Assembly: GCA_016125495.1 (NCBI GenBank)
Contig: WGLQ01000004.1
Coordinates: 248,001 to 312,000, forward strand
DNA from: Hyphomicrobiales bacterium
GTDB taxonomy: Bacteria > Pseudomonadota > Alphaproteobacteria > Rhizobiales > RI-29
Direction: 5' to 3'
DNA length: 64,000 nt
In this document: positions 27,999 through 36,901 of the stretch, piece by piece
Layout: each line of letters starts with the position of its first letter
Position numbering within the stretch: position 1 is the first letter of the stretch
Translations under genes and position numbers: made by a program
The notes under the pieces: generated by a model
What the model saw: only the letters and a program-made list of their open reading frames with translations
Database searches by the model: none
Told to the model about the DNA's origin: nothing

Positions 27999-28628
27999 TC
28001 AGTAATTCTGCGGCCTGAGAAAGCGCGTGTTCACCCAGCCGGTGAACTCGTGGTTGGCCGTTTCGCACCAGTTACCCTGGCAGCGGCCGGTTCCGTAGAT
28101 GCCGCAGTAGCCGTTCGAGTAGCTGCCGACGACCTCGTAGCCGGTCCCTGGGCCGGAACGCGCATTGAGGTGGTCGCCGGGCGGCACGTTCACGCACCAC
28201 GGCAGGTCACCGAGGTGTCCGCCGCCATGGCCGCCACCCGAGCCATCGCCGTAGCCGCCGCCAGAACCGTCGCCGTAGCCGCCACCATGGCCGCCGCCCG
28301 AGCCGTCGCCTTCATACCCGCCACCGGGCGCCAGGAAGCGCGTGTTGGCCCAGCCGTGCAGACCTTCATAAACCACGCGGCACCAGTTGCCCTGGCACTG
28401 GTCCAGAACCTGGACGCCGCACGCGTCGTGCGGGATCGTATAGTTGATGCTGGCGTGCTTGGACGGGCTCGCGCGCACGTTGAGGACGTCGTAGGGCGAG
28501 ACATCGACCACGCAATAGGTATTCGCCGTCGGCGCCACATAGGTCAGCGCTTCGGCCGTCGTGGTCGTGAGCGCACCAGCCGTTGTCATCATTGCGATGA
28601 GGCCCGCGGCTGTCATCCTGCTGAACAT
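27999..28628 (-). CDS. Secreted protein with two bacterial SH3 domains joined by a Gly-rich repeat linker
   Basis: The 209-residue protein has a signal peptide (MFSRMTAAGLIAMMTTAGAL, cleavage near AEA). Two SH3b domains follow, residues 30-100 and 145-209, each with a VLNVRASP- or LNARSGPG-type strand, a CQGNWC disulphide motif and a GW(A/V)NTRFL end. Between them lies a 37-residue linker of YGDGSGGG/HGGG repeats. Such domains usually bind cell-wall peptides. The ATG at 28628 has GGAG seven bases upstream. It converges on zapA, leaving 63 bp between the stops. Confidence 0.85.
   Translation of the reverse strand: MFSRMTAAGLIAMMTTAGALTTTTAEALTYVAPTANTYCVVDVSPYDVLNVRASPSKHASINYTIPHDACGVQVLDQCQGNWCRVVYEGLHGWANTRFLAPGGGYEGDGSGGGHGGGYGDGSGGGYGDGSGGGHGGGHLGDLPWCVNVPPGDHLNARSGPGTGYEVVGSYSNGYCGIYGTGRCQGNWCETANHEFTGWVNTRFLRPQNY
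28215..28325 (-). repeat. Tandem Gly-codon repeat inside the SH3 protein gene
   Basis: These bases encode the linker, residues 102-138, made of alternating GYGDGSGG and HGGG units. The DNA itself is repetitive (units such as GCCGTAGCCGCC), so its length could vary between strains through slippage without changing frame when units of three are lost. Confidence 0.7.
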
Positions 28629-28822
28629 CTCGTTTCTCCGTTTCGTGGACACCTCGAGCGTGTCCTGGAGTGATGATGGAAGCGGGAGACGCGTTCACGC
28701 GATTGTGAACCCGAAATGAACGGGGCACCGCCGCCAGGATCGGCGGCTTGCGTGCGCATTCACGCGCGCGCCGCGCCGTGCCATTGTCACGGCACGTGCC
28801 GTCCTTCCCGATGAGGTCTCCC

Positions 28823-30472
28823 GTGTTGCCCGAGAACCGCCCCTTCGAGTTGAGCGGCCCTGGCCGTGCCGAGCGCCCCAATGTCATCCTCGTGCTCGTC
28901 GACGACATGGGCTTTTCCGATCTCGGCCTCATGGGCTCGGAGATACGAACGCCCAACATCGATGCGCTGGCCAAGAGCGGCCTGACGCTCTCGGCCATGT
29001 ACAACTGCGCGCGTTGCTGCCCGACGCGGGCCGCGCTGTTGACCGGCCTCTACCCCCACAAGGCCGGCATCGGCCACATGGGCGCCAACCTCGGCACACC
29101 GGCCTACCAGGGCTTCCTGCGCAACGACGCCGCCACGATCGCAGAATTGCTGCGCCCGGCCGGCTATCGTACGTTGATGAGTGGGAAATGGCACGTCGGC
29201 GGTGATTTCTGGGCCCGCCTCGTGGACACTTGGCGCGTCGGCGACGTCGACCGCCCGACGCCCCGCCAGCGCGGCTTCGACCGCTTCTACGGGATCATCG
29301 ACGGCGTCACTCATTTCTTTTCCCCGCACTACATCATGGAGGACGATGCGCGCGCCGAGGTTTCGCCGACGGACTTCTATTTCACCGACGCCATCACCGA
29401 CAAGGCGATCGGCATGATCGAGGAGAGCGTCGCGCTCGACCAGCCCTTCTTCCTCTATTTGGCGCACGCCGCGCCGCACTGGCCTCTGCACGCCCACGAG
29501 GAGGATATCGCGCGCTATTCGGGCGTCTATTCGAAGGGCTGGGACGCCATCCGCACGGCGCGCCACGAGGAGATGCTCTCGCGCGGCGTCCTGCAACACC
29601 GCTGGGCGATCTCGCCTCGCGACGAGGCGGCCCCCGCCTGGGGCGACGTTGCCGAAAGGGACTGGGAGGCGAGTCGTATGGAGGTTTATGCGGCGATGAT
29701 CGACCGCATGGACCAGTCGATTGGCCGCGTCATCGCCACGCTCGAGCGCCTCGGCCAGCGCGAGGACACCCTCATTCTGTTCCTCTCCGACAACGGAGGC
29801 TGCGCCGAGTTCATGGCCGAGGACGGTTGGGCCAAGTTCATGCCGGACATCCACAACGACGGGCGCAAGATCGAGATGGGCAACCGCCCGTGCCTGCGCC
29901 CAGGCGGACCGCTGACCTACATGAGCTACGATCTGCCCTGGGCGAACGTCTCGAACGCTCCCTTCCGCCTGTTCAAGCACTGGGTGCACGAGGGAGGGAT
30001 TTCAACGCCGATGATCGTCAACTGGCCCAAGCGCCTTGCCGACCCGCGCATCGCGCACGCCCCGTGCCACGTCGTCGACGTCCTGCCCACCATCCTCGAG
30101 GCGACCGGCGTTCGCTATCCGGACGAACTCGGAGGCGGCGCGATCCAGGCGCTCGACGGAGAGAGCCTCATGGGCCTCATCGAGGGCAGGGCCTGGCAGC
30201 GCGAGCGACCGATCTTCTGGGAGCACGAGGGAAATTCCGCCGTTCGCATCGGCAACTTCAAGCTGGTGCGCAAGTTCAACCAGCCCTGGGAGCTCTACGA
30301 CATGGAGCGTGACCGCACGGAGCTGGACGACCTCGCCATGCGCAACGCCCCGCTCGCGAGCATGTTGCAGCGCGAGTACGAGGGCTGGGCGGAAAAAGCC
30401 GGCGTCCTCGACTGGAATGTCGCTTTGCCTCGCCTGCTTGCCGCCTGGCAGATGGACGACGCCCACGGGTGA
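28823..30472 (+). CDS. Arylsulfatase-type sulfatase
   Basis: Type I sulfatases hydrolyse sulfate esters using a formylglycine made from Cys by FGE or an anaerobic maturase. The protein of about 550 residues has the metal pair in VLVDDMGFSD, the active-site motif CCPTRAALLTG (first Cys modified), SGKWHVGG and a late SDNGGC metal segment. No signal peptide is evident, so it looks cytoplasmic. GTG 28823 has GATGAGG six bases upstream; ATG 28811 and TTG 28748 are in-frame alternatives. No sulfatase-maturing gene is nearby. Alkyl- or choline-sulfatase-like activity is possible, and the substrate is open. Confidence 0.9.
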   Translation: MLPENRPFELSGPGRAERPNVILVLVDDMGFSDLGLMGSEIRTPNIDALAKSGLTLSAMYNCARCCPTRAALLTGLYPHKAGIGHMGANLGTPAYQGFLRNDAATIAELLRPAGYRTLMSGKWHVGGDFWARLVDTWRVGDVDRPTPRQRGFDRFYGIIDGVTHFFSPHYIMEDDARAEVSPTDFYFTDAITDKAIGMIEESVALDQPFFLYLAHAAPHWPLHAHEEDIARYSGVYSKGWDAIRTARHEEMLSRGVLQHRWAISPRDEAAPAWGDVAERDWEASRMEVYAAMIDRMDQSIGRVIATLERLGQREDTLILFLSDNGGCAEFMAEDGWAKFMPDIHNDGRKIEMGNRPCLRPGGPLTYMSYDLPWANVSNAPFRLFKHWVHEGGISTPMIVNWPKRLADPRIAHAPCHVVDVLPTILEATGVRYPDELGGGAIQALDGESLMGLIEGRAWQRERPIFWEHEGNSAVRIGNFKLVRKFNQPWELYDMERDRTELDDLAMRNAPLASMLQREYEGWAEKAGVLDWNVALPRLLAAWQMDDAHG

Positions 30473-30506
30473 TGCCCCGACGGGGGGCGCCGCCCTTGTC
30501 GCTGTC

Positions 30507-32216
30507 CTATGTGCTGGCCGAGCCGCCCGGCGTCGCGAGCCATCCGCTGGCGGGCGCCCGGGTCGGCATTTCCTCGCTCTCCTTGAGCCGGCTGTCGAGC
30601 AGTTCGCCGTGCGCCTCGAGGATCGGGTAGGCGACCGACGTCAAGTGACTGTTGATGCGCTTGAGGTCGCGGATGATATCGAGATGGATGCCGCTGGTCT
30701 CGATCGATTCCGGCCGCCCCGCGCGCAATCGCGCAAAGTGGCTTTCGGAGGCCTGCCGCTCGAAGTCGCGCACGATGAGTTTTTCCGCCAGCAGCCGGCG
30801 CGCGAGCGCCAGATCCTGCATGGTGAGGACATTGAAGGACAGCTTGAGGTTCTGCTGCACCCGTTCGTGGAAGCGCTGCAGCTCGGCGAGGCCTTCGTCC
30901 GAGAAAGTGTAGCGGTTGCGGATTTTCTTGGCGGCCAGCTCCATCAGGTTCTTGTCGATGATATCCCCGACATGCTCGAGGTTGGTGACGAACGTCAGCA
31001 ATTCGGCATGCCGCCGACTTTCCTCCTCGCTCATTTCGGCTCCCGAGGCCTTCACGAGGTAGAGCTTGATTGCCTCGTAGAGCTTGTCGATGTCGTCGTC
31101 GATGTGCTCGACCTGTTTGAGCAGTTGCTGGTCGTCGCGCCGGAAGACGTCGATGCTGAGGCTGAGCATTTCCGCAACGAGGTCACCGAGCCGCAGCGTC
31201 TCGCGCGTGGCGCAGGCGATGGCTTCGCTCGGCGAGGCGATGACGGTCGCATCCAGATAACGGGGCTTGCCGAGGTCCGGGGCGGCCAGGCGGTCGGGCA
31301 GGAGCCGTGTCGCCAGCCATGCGACCGGGCCGACGAGTGGCAGGAAAAGAGCTGCCGTGGCCAGGTTGAAGGCGGCATGGAAAACCAGAACGTCGGTTCC
31401 GGGATTTGGCACGAGCCAGGCCAACAATGCCGTCGCGGGTGCCAGGAACACGGCGAGCACGACCACGGCCATGCTGGTCCGCATCATCAGGTTCGCCACC
31501 AGCACGCGCCGCACGGTCGGATCGAGACCCATCTGCGCGATCACCGGCGCGAGGCTACCGCCGATGTTGGCGCCGATGACGAGCGCCGCGGCGAGCGGCA
31601 GCGAGACGAGGCCCGCTGCCGTGAGCGACATCAGGAGGATGACGACGGAAAGCGACGAGTGGGCCAGCCAAGCGACCAGCGCTCCGATGACCGCCGCGAT
31701 GACCGGCTGCCCATCGGCGACTTCGAGCAGCTTGGTGAGCGTCTCCGACTGCCTGAGGCCGGCCGATGCCTCTCCGATGAGACCGAGTGACAGCAGCGCG
31801 AGGCCGAGCCCGATTGCGATTCGCCCGAGGTTGCGGCGCTTGTCGGATCCCGAGCCGAGGAATCCGATGACGCCGAGCGCCAGAAGGAGTGGTGGCAGCC
31901 AGCTGATTTTCATGGAGAAGACGAAGGCCGCGAGCGCTGTGCCGACGTCCGCGCCGAGCATCACGGCGATCGCCGTCGCCAGGGTCACGAGACCGCGCCC
32001 GGCGAACGAGGAGAGCACCATGCCGGTTGCCGTGCTCGATTGTAGGATGACGGTGACGCCGAGGCCCGAGAGGAAGGCGCGCAACCGACCGCGCGTGCCG
32101 ATCGCCAGCACCCGGCGCATGGGTGCCAGGAACGAGCGCGTCACGCCGGTGCGGATCATCCGGATCCCCCACACCAGCAGCGCGACGTAGCCCGCCAGCG
32201 TGATGAGCAGCTCCAT
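30507..32216 (-). CDS. Na+/phosphate cotransporter (NptA/PNaS family) with PhoU-like C-terminal domain
   Basis: The 569-residue protein has the two inverted repeats of the family, each with a QSS-type motif (VILQSSTATG near residue 56 and AHSSLSVVILL about 150 residues later), eight or more membrane helices, and a cytoplasmic helical PhoU-like domain after residue 340 (DDDIDKLYEAIKLYL, FVTNLEHVGDIIDKNL). It should move phosphate with sodium across the inner membrane. The ATG at 32216 starts MELLITLAGYVALLVWG with only a weak AGAAGAAGAA ribosome site. The 52-residue extension to 32372 is basic and has no similarity. A Pho box at 32442-32459 points to PhoB control. Confidence 0.92.
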   Translation of the reverse strand: MELLITLAGYVALLVWGIRMIRTGVTRSFLAPMRRVLAIGTRGRLRAFLSGLGVTVILQSSTATGMVLSSFAGRGLVTLATAIAVMLGADVGTALAAFVFSMKISWLPPLLLALGVIGFLGSGSDKRRNLGRIAIGLGLALLSLGLIGEASAGLRQSETLTKLLEVADGQPVIAAVIGALVAWLAHSSLSVVILLMSLTAAGLVSLPLAAALVIGANIGGSLAPVIAQMGLDPTVRRVLVANLMMRTSMAVVVLAVFLAPATALLAWLVPNPGTDVLVFHAAFNLATAALFLPLVGPVAWLATRLLPDRLAAPDLGKPRYLDATVIASPSEAIACATRETLRLGDLVAEMLSLSIDVFRRDDQQLLKQVEHIDDDIDKLYEAIKLYLVKASGAEMSEEESRRHAELLTFVTNLEHVGDIIDKNLMELAAKKIRNRYTFSDEGLAELQRFHERVQQNLKLSFNVLTMQDLALARRLLAEKLIVRDFERQASESHFARLRAGRPESIETSGIHLDIIRDLKRINSHLTSVAYPILEAHGELLDSRLKESEEMPTRAPASGWLATPGGSAST

Positions 32217-32441
32217 GGTTCTTCTTCTTCTTGCCCGGTGTTTCGATCGAAGCAAACGCTTCGGTTCCGGTTGGCGTCGGTCCGCCGCATGATCCGCAGG
32301 ACGTGCCCTCCGGGCCGGCCCGGAGGTGCAAATCCCGCGGCTATCCGCCTGCGCAACCGCCGCCAACGCCATGCGTCGACCGGGTCGTCGGCCCGGTCAA
32401 CCGCATCAGACTAGCAGCAATCGCTTGCGTCGGCATCAAGT

Positions 32442-32459
32442 ATGACAGTTTTGTGACAG
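32442..32459 (-). promoter_or_regulatory. Pho box (PhoB binding site)
   Basis: On the minus strand it reads CTGTCACAAAACTGTCAT, two CTGTCA repeats exactly 11 bases apart, as in the PhoB consensus of rhizobia. It is oriented toward the Na/Pi cotransporter gene. I see no convincing -10 at the usual distance. Confidence 0.78.
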
Positions 32460-32580
32460 TCTCGCCGTGCACTGTGCCGCGCCCGCAACCAAGTGGCGCG
32501 GATCGGCTCGGCGTTCACTGTCGGCCGTGGCACGGGCGGTATGCCCGAGCGCCTGGGGCCCGTGCCGGGGGCTGGAAACA

Positions 32581-32612
32581 AGACGGGGCCGCGACGCACC
32601 CGCCGCGGCCCC
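32581..32612 (-). terminator. Terminator hairpin after ilvC
   Basis: GGGGCCGCG (32585-32593) pairs perfectly with CGCGGCCCC (32604-32612) around a 10-base loop. On the minus strand it is followed by GTCTTGTTT, a modest T-rich tail. It lies 42 bp past the ilvC stop. Confidence 0.65.
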
Positions 32613-32653
32613 ATCGGCTTGGTTGGACAGCCCTTGCCGTCCCTTTTGTTCCC

Positions 32654-33781
<1,128 letters not shown>

Positions 33782-33840
33782 CTACTTGGCCCGGCGCGCG
33801 AGTTCAACGAAAACGCGCAGGCCCGTTTCGTCTGGTCCCG

Positions 33841-34677
33841 TCACGTGCGCTCGGCGACGAGGATCACCGGCTCGATCTGGTGGGCGTCGAGCGCGGCTGC
33901 ATAGTTGGTGAACTTCTCGCGGGCATTGGCGCCTGTCAGCAGATGCAGCCCGAGGGGGGGTGGCCCGTCGGCCGCGGCCGCCTTTGCGAACACCTCTCGA
34001 AAGAAGCCGATCGCGAAGTCGCGCATGTTGTTCTCCGAAGCGAGCCGGAACCCGGCCGCCGCCAGCAGCGCCACGGTCTCGTTCCGCGAAAAGAGGAAAC
34101 TCGTCGCCTCGGTTTCGGCCCATGGCACGGGATAACGCATGCCTGGTCCGGGCCCCTTCATCACATCGAAGACGCAGAGTGGACCGCCCGGTCGAACGAC
34201 CCGCGCCAATTCACTGTAGAAGCGGGCTCGATCGGGCACGTTCATGGCGACATGCATGGTGACGGCGCCATCGAATGCGCCGGCTGCGAAAGGCAGGTTC
34301 AGCACACTGGCGACCTGGAAGCTGCATCGCTCGCCTCCTGCCATCCGGCTGCTGAGGAGACGCGCCGTTTCGATGAATTCCGGGGTGAGGTCGACGCCCG
34401 TCACCCGGCATCCGTACTCGATGGCGAGGCAACGTGCCGTGCCGCCGATCCCGCAGCCGGCGTCGAGCAGATGCATGCCATCGGCGAGCGGCATTTCAGC
34501 GAGAGCTTGCAGCGTTGCGATCCGCCCCGCCGTATGGAACTCGTCGACCGGTGCGAGATCGCTCGGGGTAAGGGCCTCGAGGTTCGCGCCGCTGGCGGTG
34601 AGCCCCCTCGTGATGTCCTCGAACAGATTCCGACGTGCATAGTGGCGGGTGACCGCCTCCTCGATTTCGCTGGTCAT
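33841..34677 (-). CDS. Class I SAM-dependent methyltransferase, sarcosine/dimethylglycine or UbiE-like
   Basis: The 278-residue protein has motif I LLDAGCGIGGTARCLA, motif II VTGVDLTPEFIETA and motif III LARVVRPGGPLCVFDVM. The sequence resembles small-molecule N- or C-methyltransferases of the glycine/sarcosine/dimethylglycine group. The N-terminus EIEEAVTRHYARRNLFEDI also fits that group. The ATG at 34677 has CGGAG eight bases upstream. It sits between two branched-chain amino-acid genes, to which it has no obvious link. The substrate is unknown. Confidence 0.82.
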   Translation of the reverse strand: MTSEIEEAVTRHYARRNLFEDITRGLTASGANLEALTPSDLAPVDEFHTAGRIATLQALAEMPLADGMHLLDAGCGIGGTARCLAIEYGCRVTGVDLTPEFIETARLLSSRMAGGERCSFQVASVLNLPFAAGAFDGAVTMHVAMNVPDRARFYSELARVVRPGGPLCVFDVMKGPGPGMRYPVPWAETEATSFLFSRNETVALLAAAGFRLASENNMRDFAIGFFREVFAKAAAADGPPPLGLHLLTGANAREKFTNYAAALDAHQIEPVILVAERT

Positions 34678-34828
34678 GATCGTCGCTCCGGAATAGGCGC
34701 CGTCCCCCCTTCCGTGCGCGGTTGCGATGCCAGAGACTATGTCATGGGGCGCTAGGCAGCCAGCGATCAGGCGTCGCGACCCTGCAATCTTCCGTGAGCG
34801 GCACTGTTCACGAATCGGGCCAGCGCGA

Positions 34829-35413
34829 TCAACCTGCCGCAGTCCGGTCGCGGAGCGCGCCCTCGCCGCGCGAGATCGCGGCAACCCCGGTGCGAGCGAC
34901 CTCGACGAGCCCGAGCGGCTGCATCAGCACGATGAACTGCTCGACCTTGGAGATGCGTCCGGTGATTTCGAAGATGAAGTGCGAGGTCGAGGCATCGACG
35001 ACCTGCGCGCGAAAGGCTTCGGCAAGGCGCAGCGCCTCGACCCTGTGCTCGCCCTTGCCGGCCACCTTGACGAGGGCGAGTTCGCGCTCGAGCGGCTTTT
35101 CCTGACCCGACTGGCGCGCCAGCGTGGTGAGGTCGTCGACACCGTGCACCGGCACCAGCCGCTCGAGCTGATGCTTGATCTGCTCGATGACCATCGGCGT
35201 TCCGGTCGTCACGATGGTGATGCGCGAGAGATGGCGCTCGTGGCTGACCTCGCCGACCGTGAGGCTCTCGATGTTGTAGCCCCGGCCGGAAAAGAGCCCG
35301 ATGACGCGCGCGAGCACACCCGGCTCGTTGTCGACGAGCACCGACAATGTGTGGCTCTCCGGCGTCTCGATGCGGGTTTGCGTCGGATAGTGGGTCGAAG
35401 CGGGTTGCGACAT
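34829..35413 (-). CDS. ilvH: Acetolactate synthase small (regulatory) subunit
   Basis: IlvH binds IlvI and confers valine feedback inhibition. The 194-residue protein has an N-terminal ACT domain (HTLSVLVDNEPGVLARVIGLFSGRGYNIESL, family pattern, residues 22-95) and a C-terminal half ending EVARTGVAAISRGE. The ATG at 35413 has AGGAG about ten bases upstream. The catalytic ilvI gene, usually directly upstream, is missing: tRNA-Glu and a transporter lie there instead. The subunit must pair with an IlvI encoded elsewhere. Confidence 0.95.
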   Translation of the reverse strand: MSQPASTHYPTQTRIETPESHTLSVLVDNEPGVLARVIGLFSGRGYNIESLTVGEVSHERHLSRITIVTTGTPMVIEQIKHQLERLVPVHGVDDLTTLARQSGQEKPLERELALVKVAGKGEHRVEALRLAEAFRAQVVDASTSHFIFEITGRISKVEQFIVLMQPLGLVEVARTGVAAISRGEGALRDRTAAG

Positions 35414-35562
35414 CGGGTTGGCACTCCTCGGCGGATTGGTCGGCGGGCTCGGCGGCGCGTGGCCATTCTCCAGCACGCCAATCAGCCCGCTCAATACGCC
35501 GGCCAGCCCGCGACGGCCAGTGGTTCGTGGTGGGGGAGCGGTGGAGAGCAAGGGGTGGAAAA

Positions 35563-35638
35563 TGGCGCTCCCAAGGGGACTCGAACCCCTGTTTTCGCCG
35601 TGAGAGGGCGACGTCCTGGGCCACTAGACGATGGGAGC
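35563..35638 (-). tRNA. tRNA-Glu (anticodon CTC)
   Basis: On the minus strand the acceptor GCTCCCA pairs with TGGGAGC, the anticodon stem TCGCC/GGCGA encloses CTCTCAC with anticodon CTC, the T loop is GGTTCGAGTCC, and CCA is encoded (35565-35563). It reads GAG. It lies 149 bp upstream of ilvH. Confidence 0.97.
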
Positions 35639-35734
35639 GTCCGGCGCCGAACCCCTCAGATAGTCCGCCCGCGCGCATCATGCAAGCGCGAGATGGGGCG
35701 CTAGAAGGTCGGTCATGGCGAGCGTGGGCCAGCC

Positions 35735-36700
35735 TCAGGGCGAGCCGGCCGCCAGTCTGCGCTGTCGTGCCCCGAGCCACTGACCGAGCCCGATCCCGGC
35801 GATCACCAGCGCTGCTCCGGCGAGTTGCCCAATCCCAGGCCGGATGCCGAGCGCGAGGCCGACGGCGATGGCGACCACGGGAATGAGGTTGAGGTGCAGG
35901 GAAGTGAGCGTCAGGCCGAGACGCGAGACGCTGAGGTTCCACATCACGACCCCGAGAATGAGGGCGCCGAAGGTGAGCTGCGTGAACAACGCGGCATCCC
36001 AGAGCGGGCTGGTGACCCAGTCGTGGCGCGTCAGCCCCGCGAAGTCGGCAACGACATAGGTGGCGATCGCGAACGGGCAGGCATAGAGGAAGGAAATCGC
36101 CGTGATCGCAACTTGCGAGGCACCGCGCATCCAGCGCTGGGCGAGGAGCGAATAAAGCGCCCAGTTGAGCTGGCCGAAGACCAGCAACAGGGCCCCCTCG
36201 ACCACCATTGTGGCGCCCGTTGCCGGCTTACCGGCTCCGAGCGAAGCGAGCACCGCGCCGGGCAGGACGAGCGAGAGCGCGAGGATGTGCGCACGGCTCG
36301 GCCGCTGGCCATCGAGCCCCCAGGCGATCAGCGTCGCCGTCAGAGGCGCCGAGGCCGCCACGATGGCATTCGTCACAGGATCGCCGATCGCGAGCCCGAG
36401 GGTGAAGAACACCGCGAAGATGGTGATGAAAAGCCCGAGCGTCAGGCGGCGCGCCAGTGAGGGCGCGTGCGCTTTGGCGAGATTCGCCCGCCCGCCCATC
36501 GCCAGCACCAGCCCGATCAGCACCACCGTGCCGATCGGATAGCGCACGATGATCTGGGTGAAGATGTCCCAGCGCTGTGAGAGGTCGTGGGTCAGGGGGT
36601 ACTGCGAGCCCCAGAGCACCATCGTAAGGACCACCGCGAAGCGGGCGGCCGTTTCCGAGAGGTCGTTCGCGGCCGGTTGGGCGTCGGTGCGGGTGATCAT
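35735..36700 (-). CDS. EamA/DMT family transporter
   Basis: The 321-residue protein has ten hydrophobic helices in two EamA repeats (first VVLTMVLWGSQYPLTHDLS, second WALYSLLAQRWM and FGALILGVVMWNLS). It is a likely exporter of small metabolites, but the substrate is unknown. The ATG at 36700 starts MITRTDAQPAAND; the longer frame to 36871 has a Cys/Pro/Arg-rich extension of no likeness. About 200 bp without visible features separate it from the aminopeptidase gene. Confidence 0.85.
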   Translation of the reverse strand: MITRTDAQPAANDLSETAARFAVVLTMVLWGSQYPLTHDLSQRWDIFTQIIVRYPIGTVVLIGLVLAMGGRANLAKAHAPSLARRLTLGLFITIFAVFFTLGLAIGDPVTNAIVAASAPLTATLIAWGLDGQRPSRAHILALSLVLPGAVLASLGAGKPATGATMVVEGALLLVFGQLNWALYSLLAQRWMRGASQVAITAISFLYACPFAIATYVVADFAGLTRHDWVTSPLWDAALFTQLTFGALILGVVMWNLSVSRLGLTLTSLHLNLIPVVAIAVGLALGIRPGIGQLAGAALVIAGIGLGQWLGARQRRLAAGSP

Positions 36701-36901
36701 GGGTGCGGGCCGTTCGGGAACGAGGCAGGGCGGTGGCCCCTCGCAGGGCCCTTCTCGGCAGCCCAGACGCCAGCGCCGCTTCGAGGGATAGCAGGCGCAG
36801 TGGCTCCGGCATAGCGCCAGCACGGGGTCACGCCGCGACCAGTGGGACTGGGCAAGACTTCGGCGGCGCAACGCTGGCGTGTCGTGCCACTGGCCTCGCC
36901 A

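Larger units (their letters stand above)
32217..32653. other. 437-bp gene-free interval between Na/Pi cotransporter and ilvC genes
   Basis: It holds the Pho box at 32442-32459 and the ilvC terminator hairpin at 32585-32612. Frames crossing it have no similarity that I recognise. The long distance (226 bp) from Pho box to the cotransporter ATG implies a long leader, a second promoter or an unseen small gene. Confidence 0.6.
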
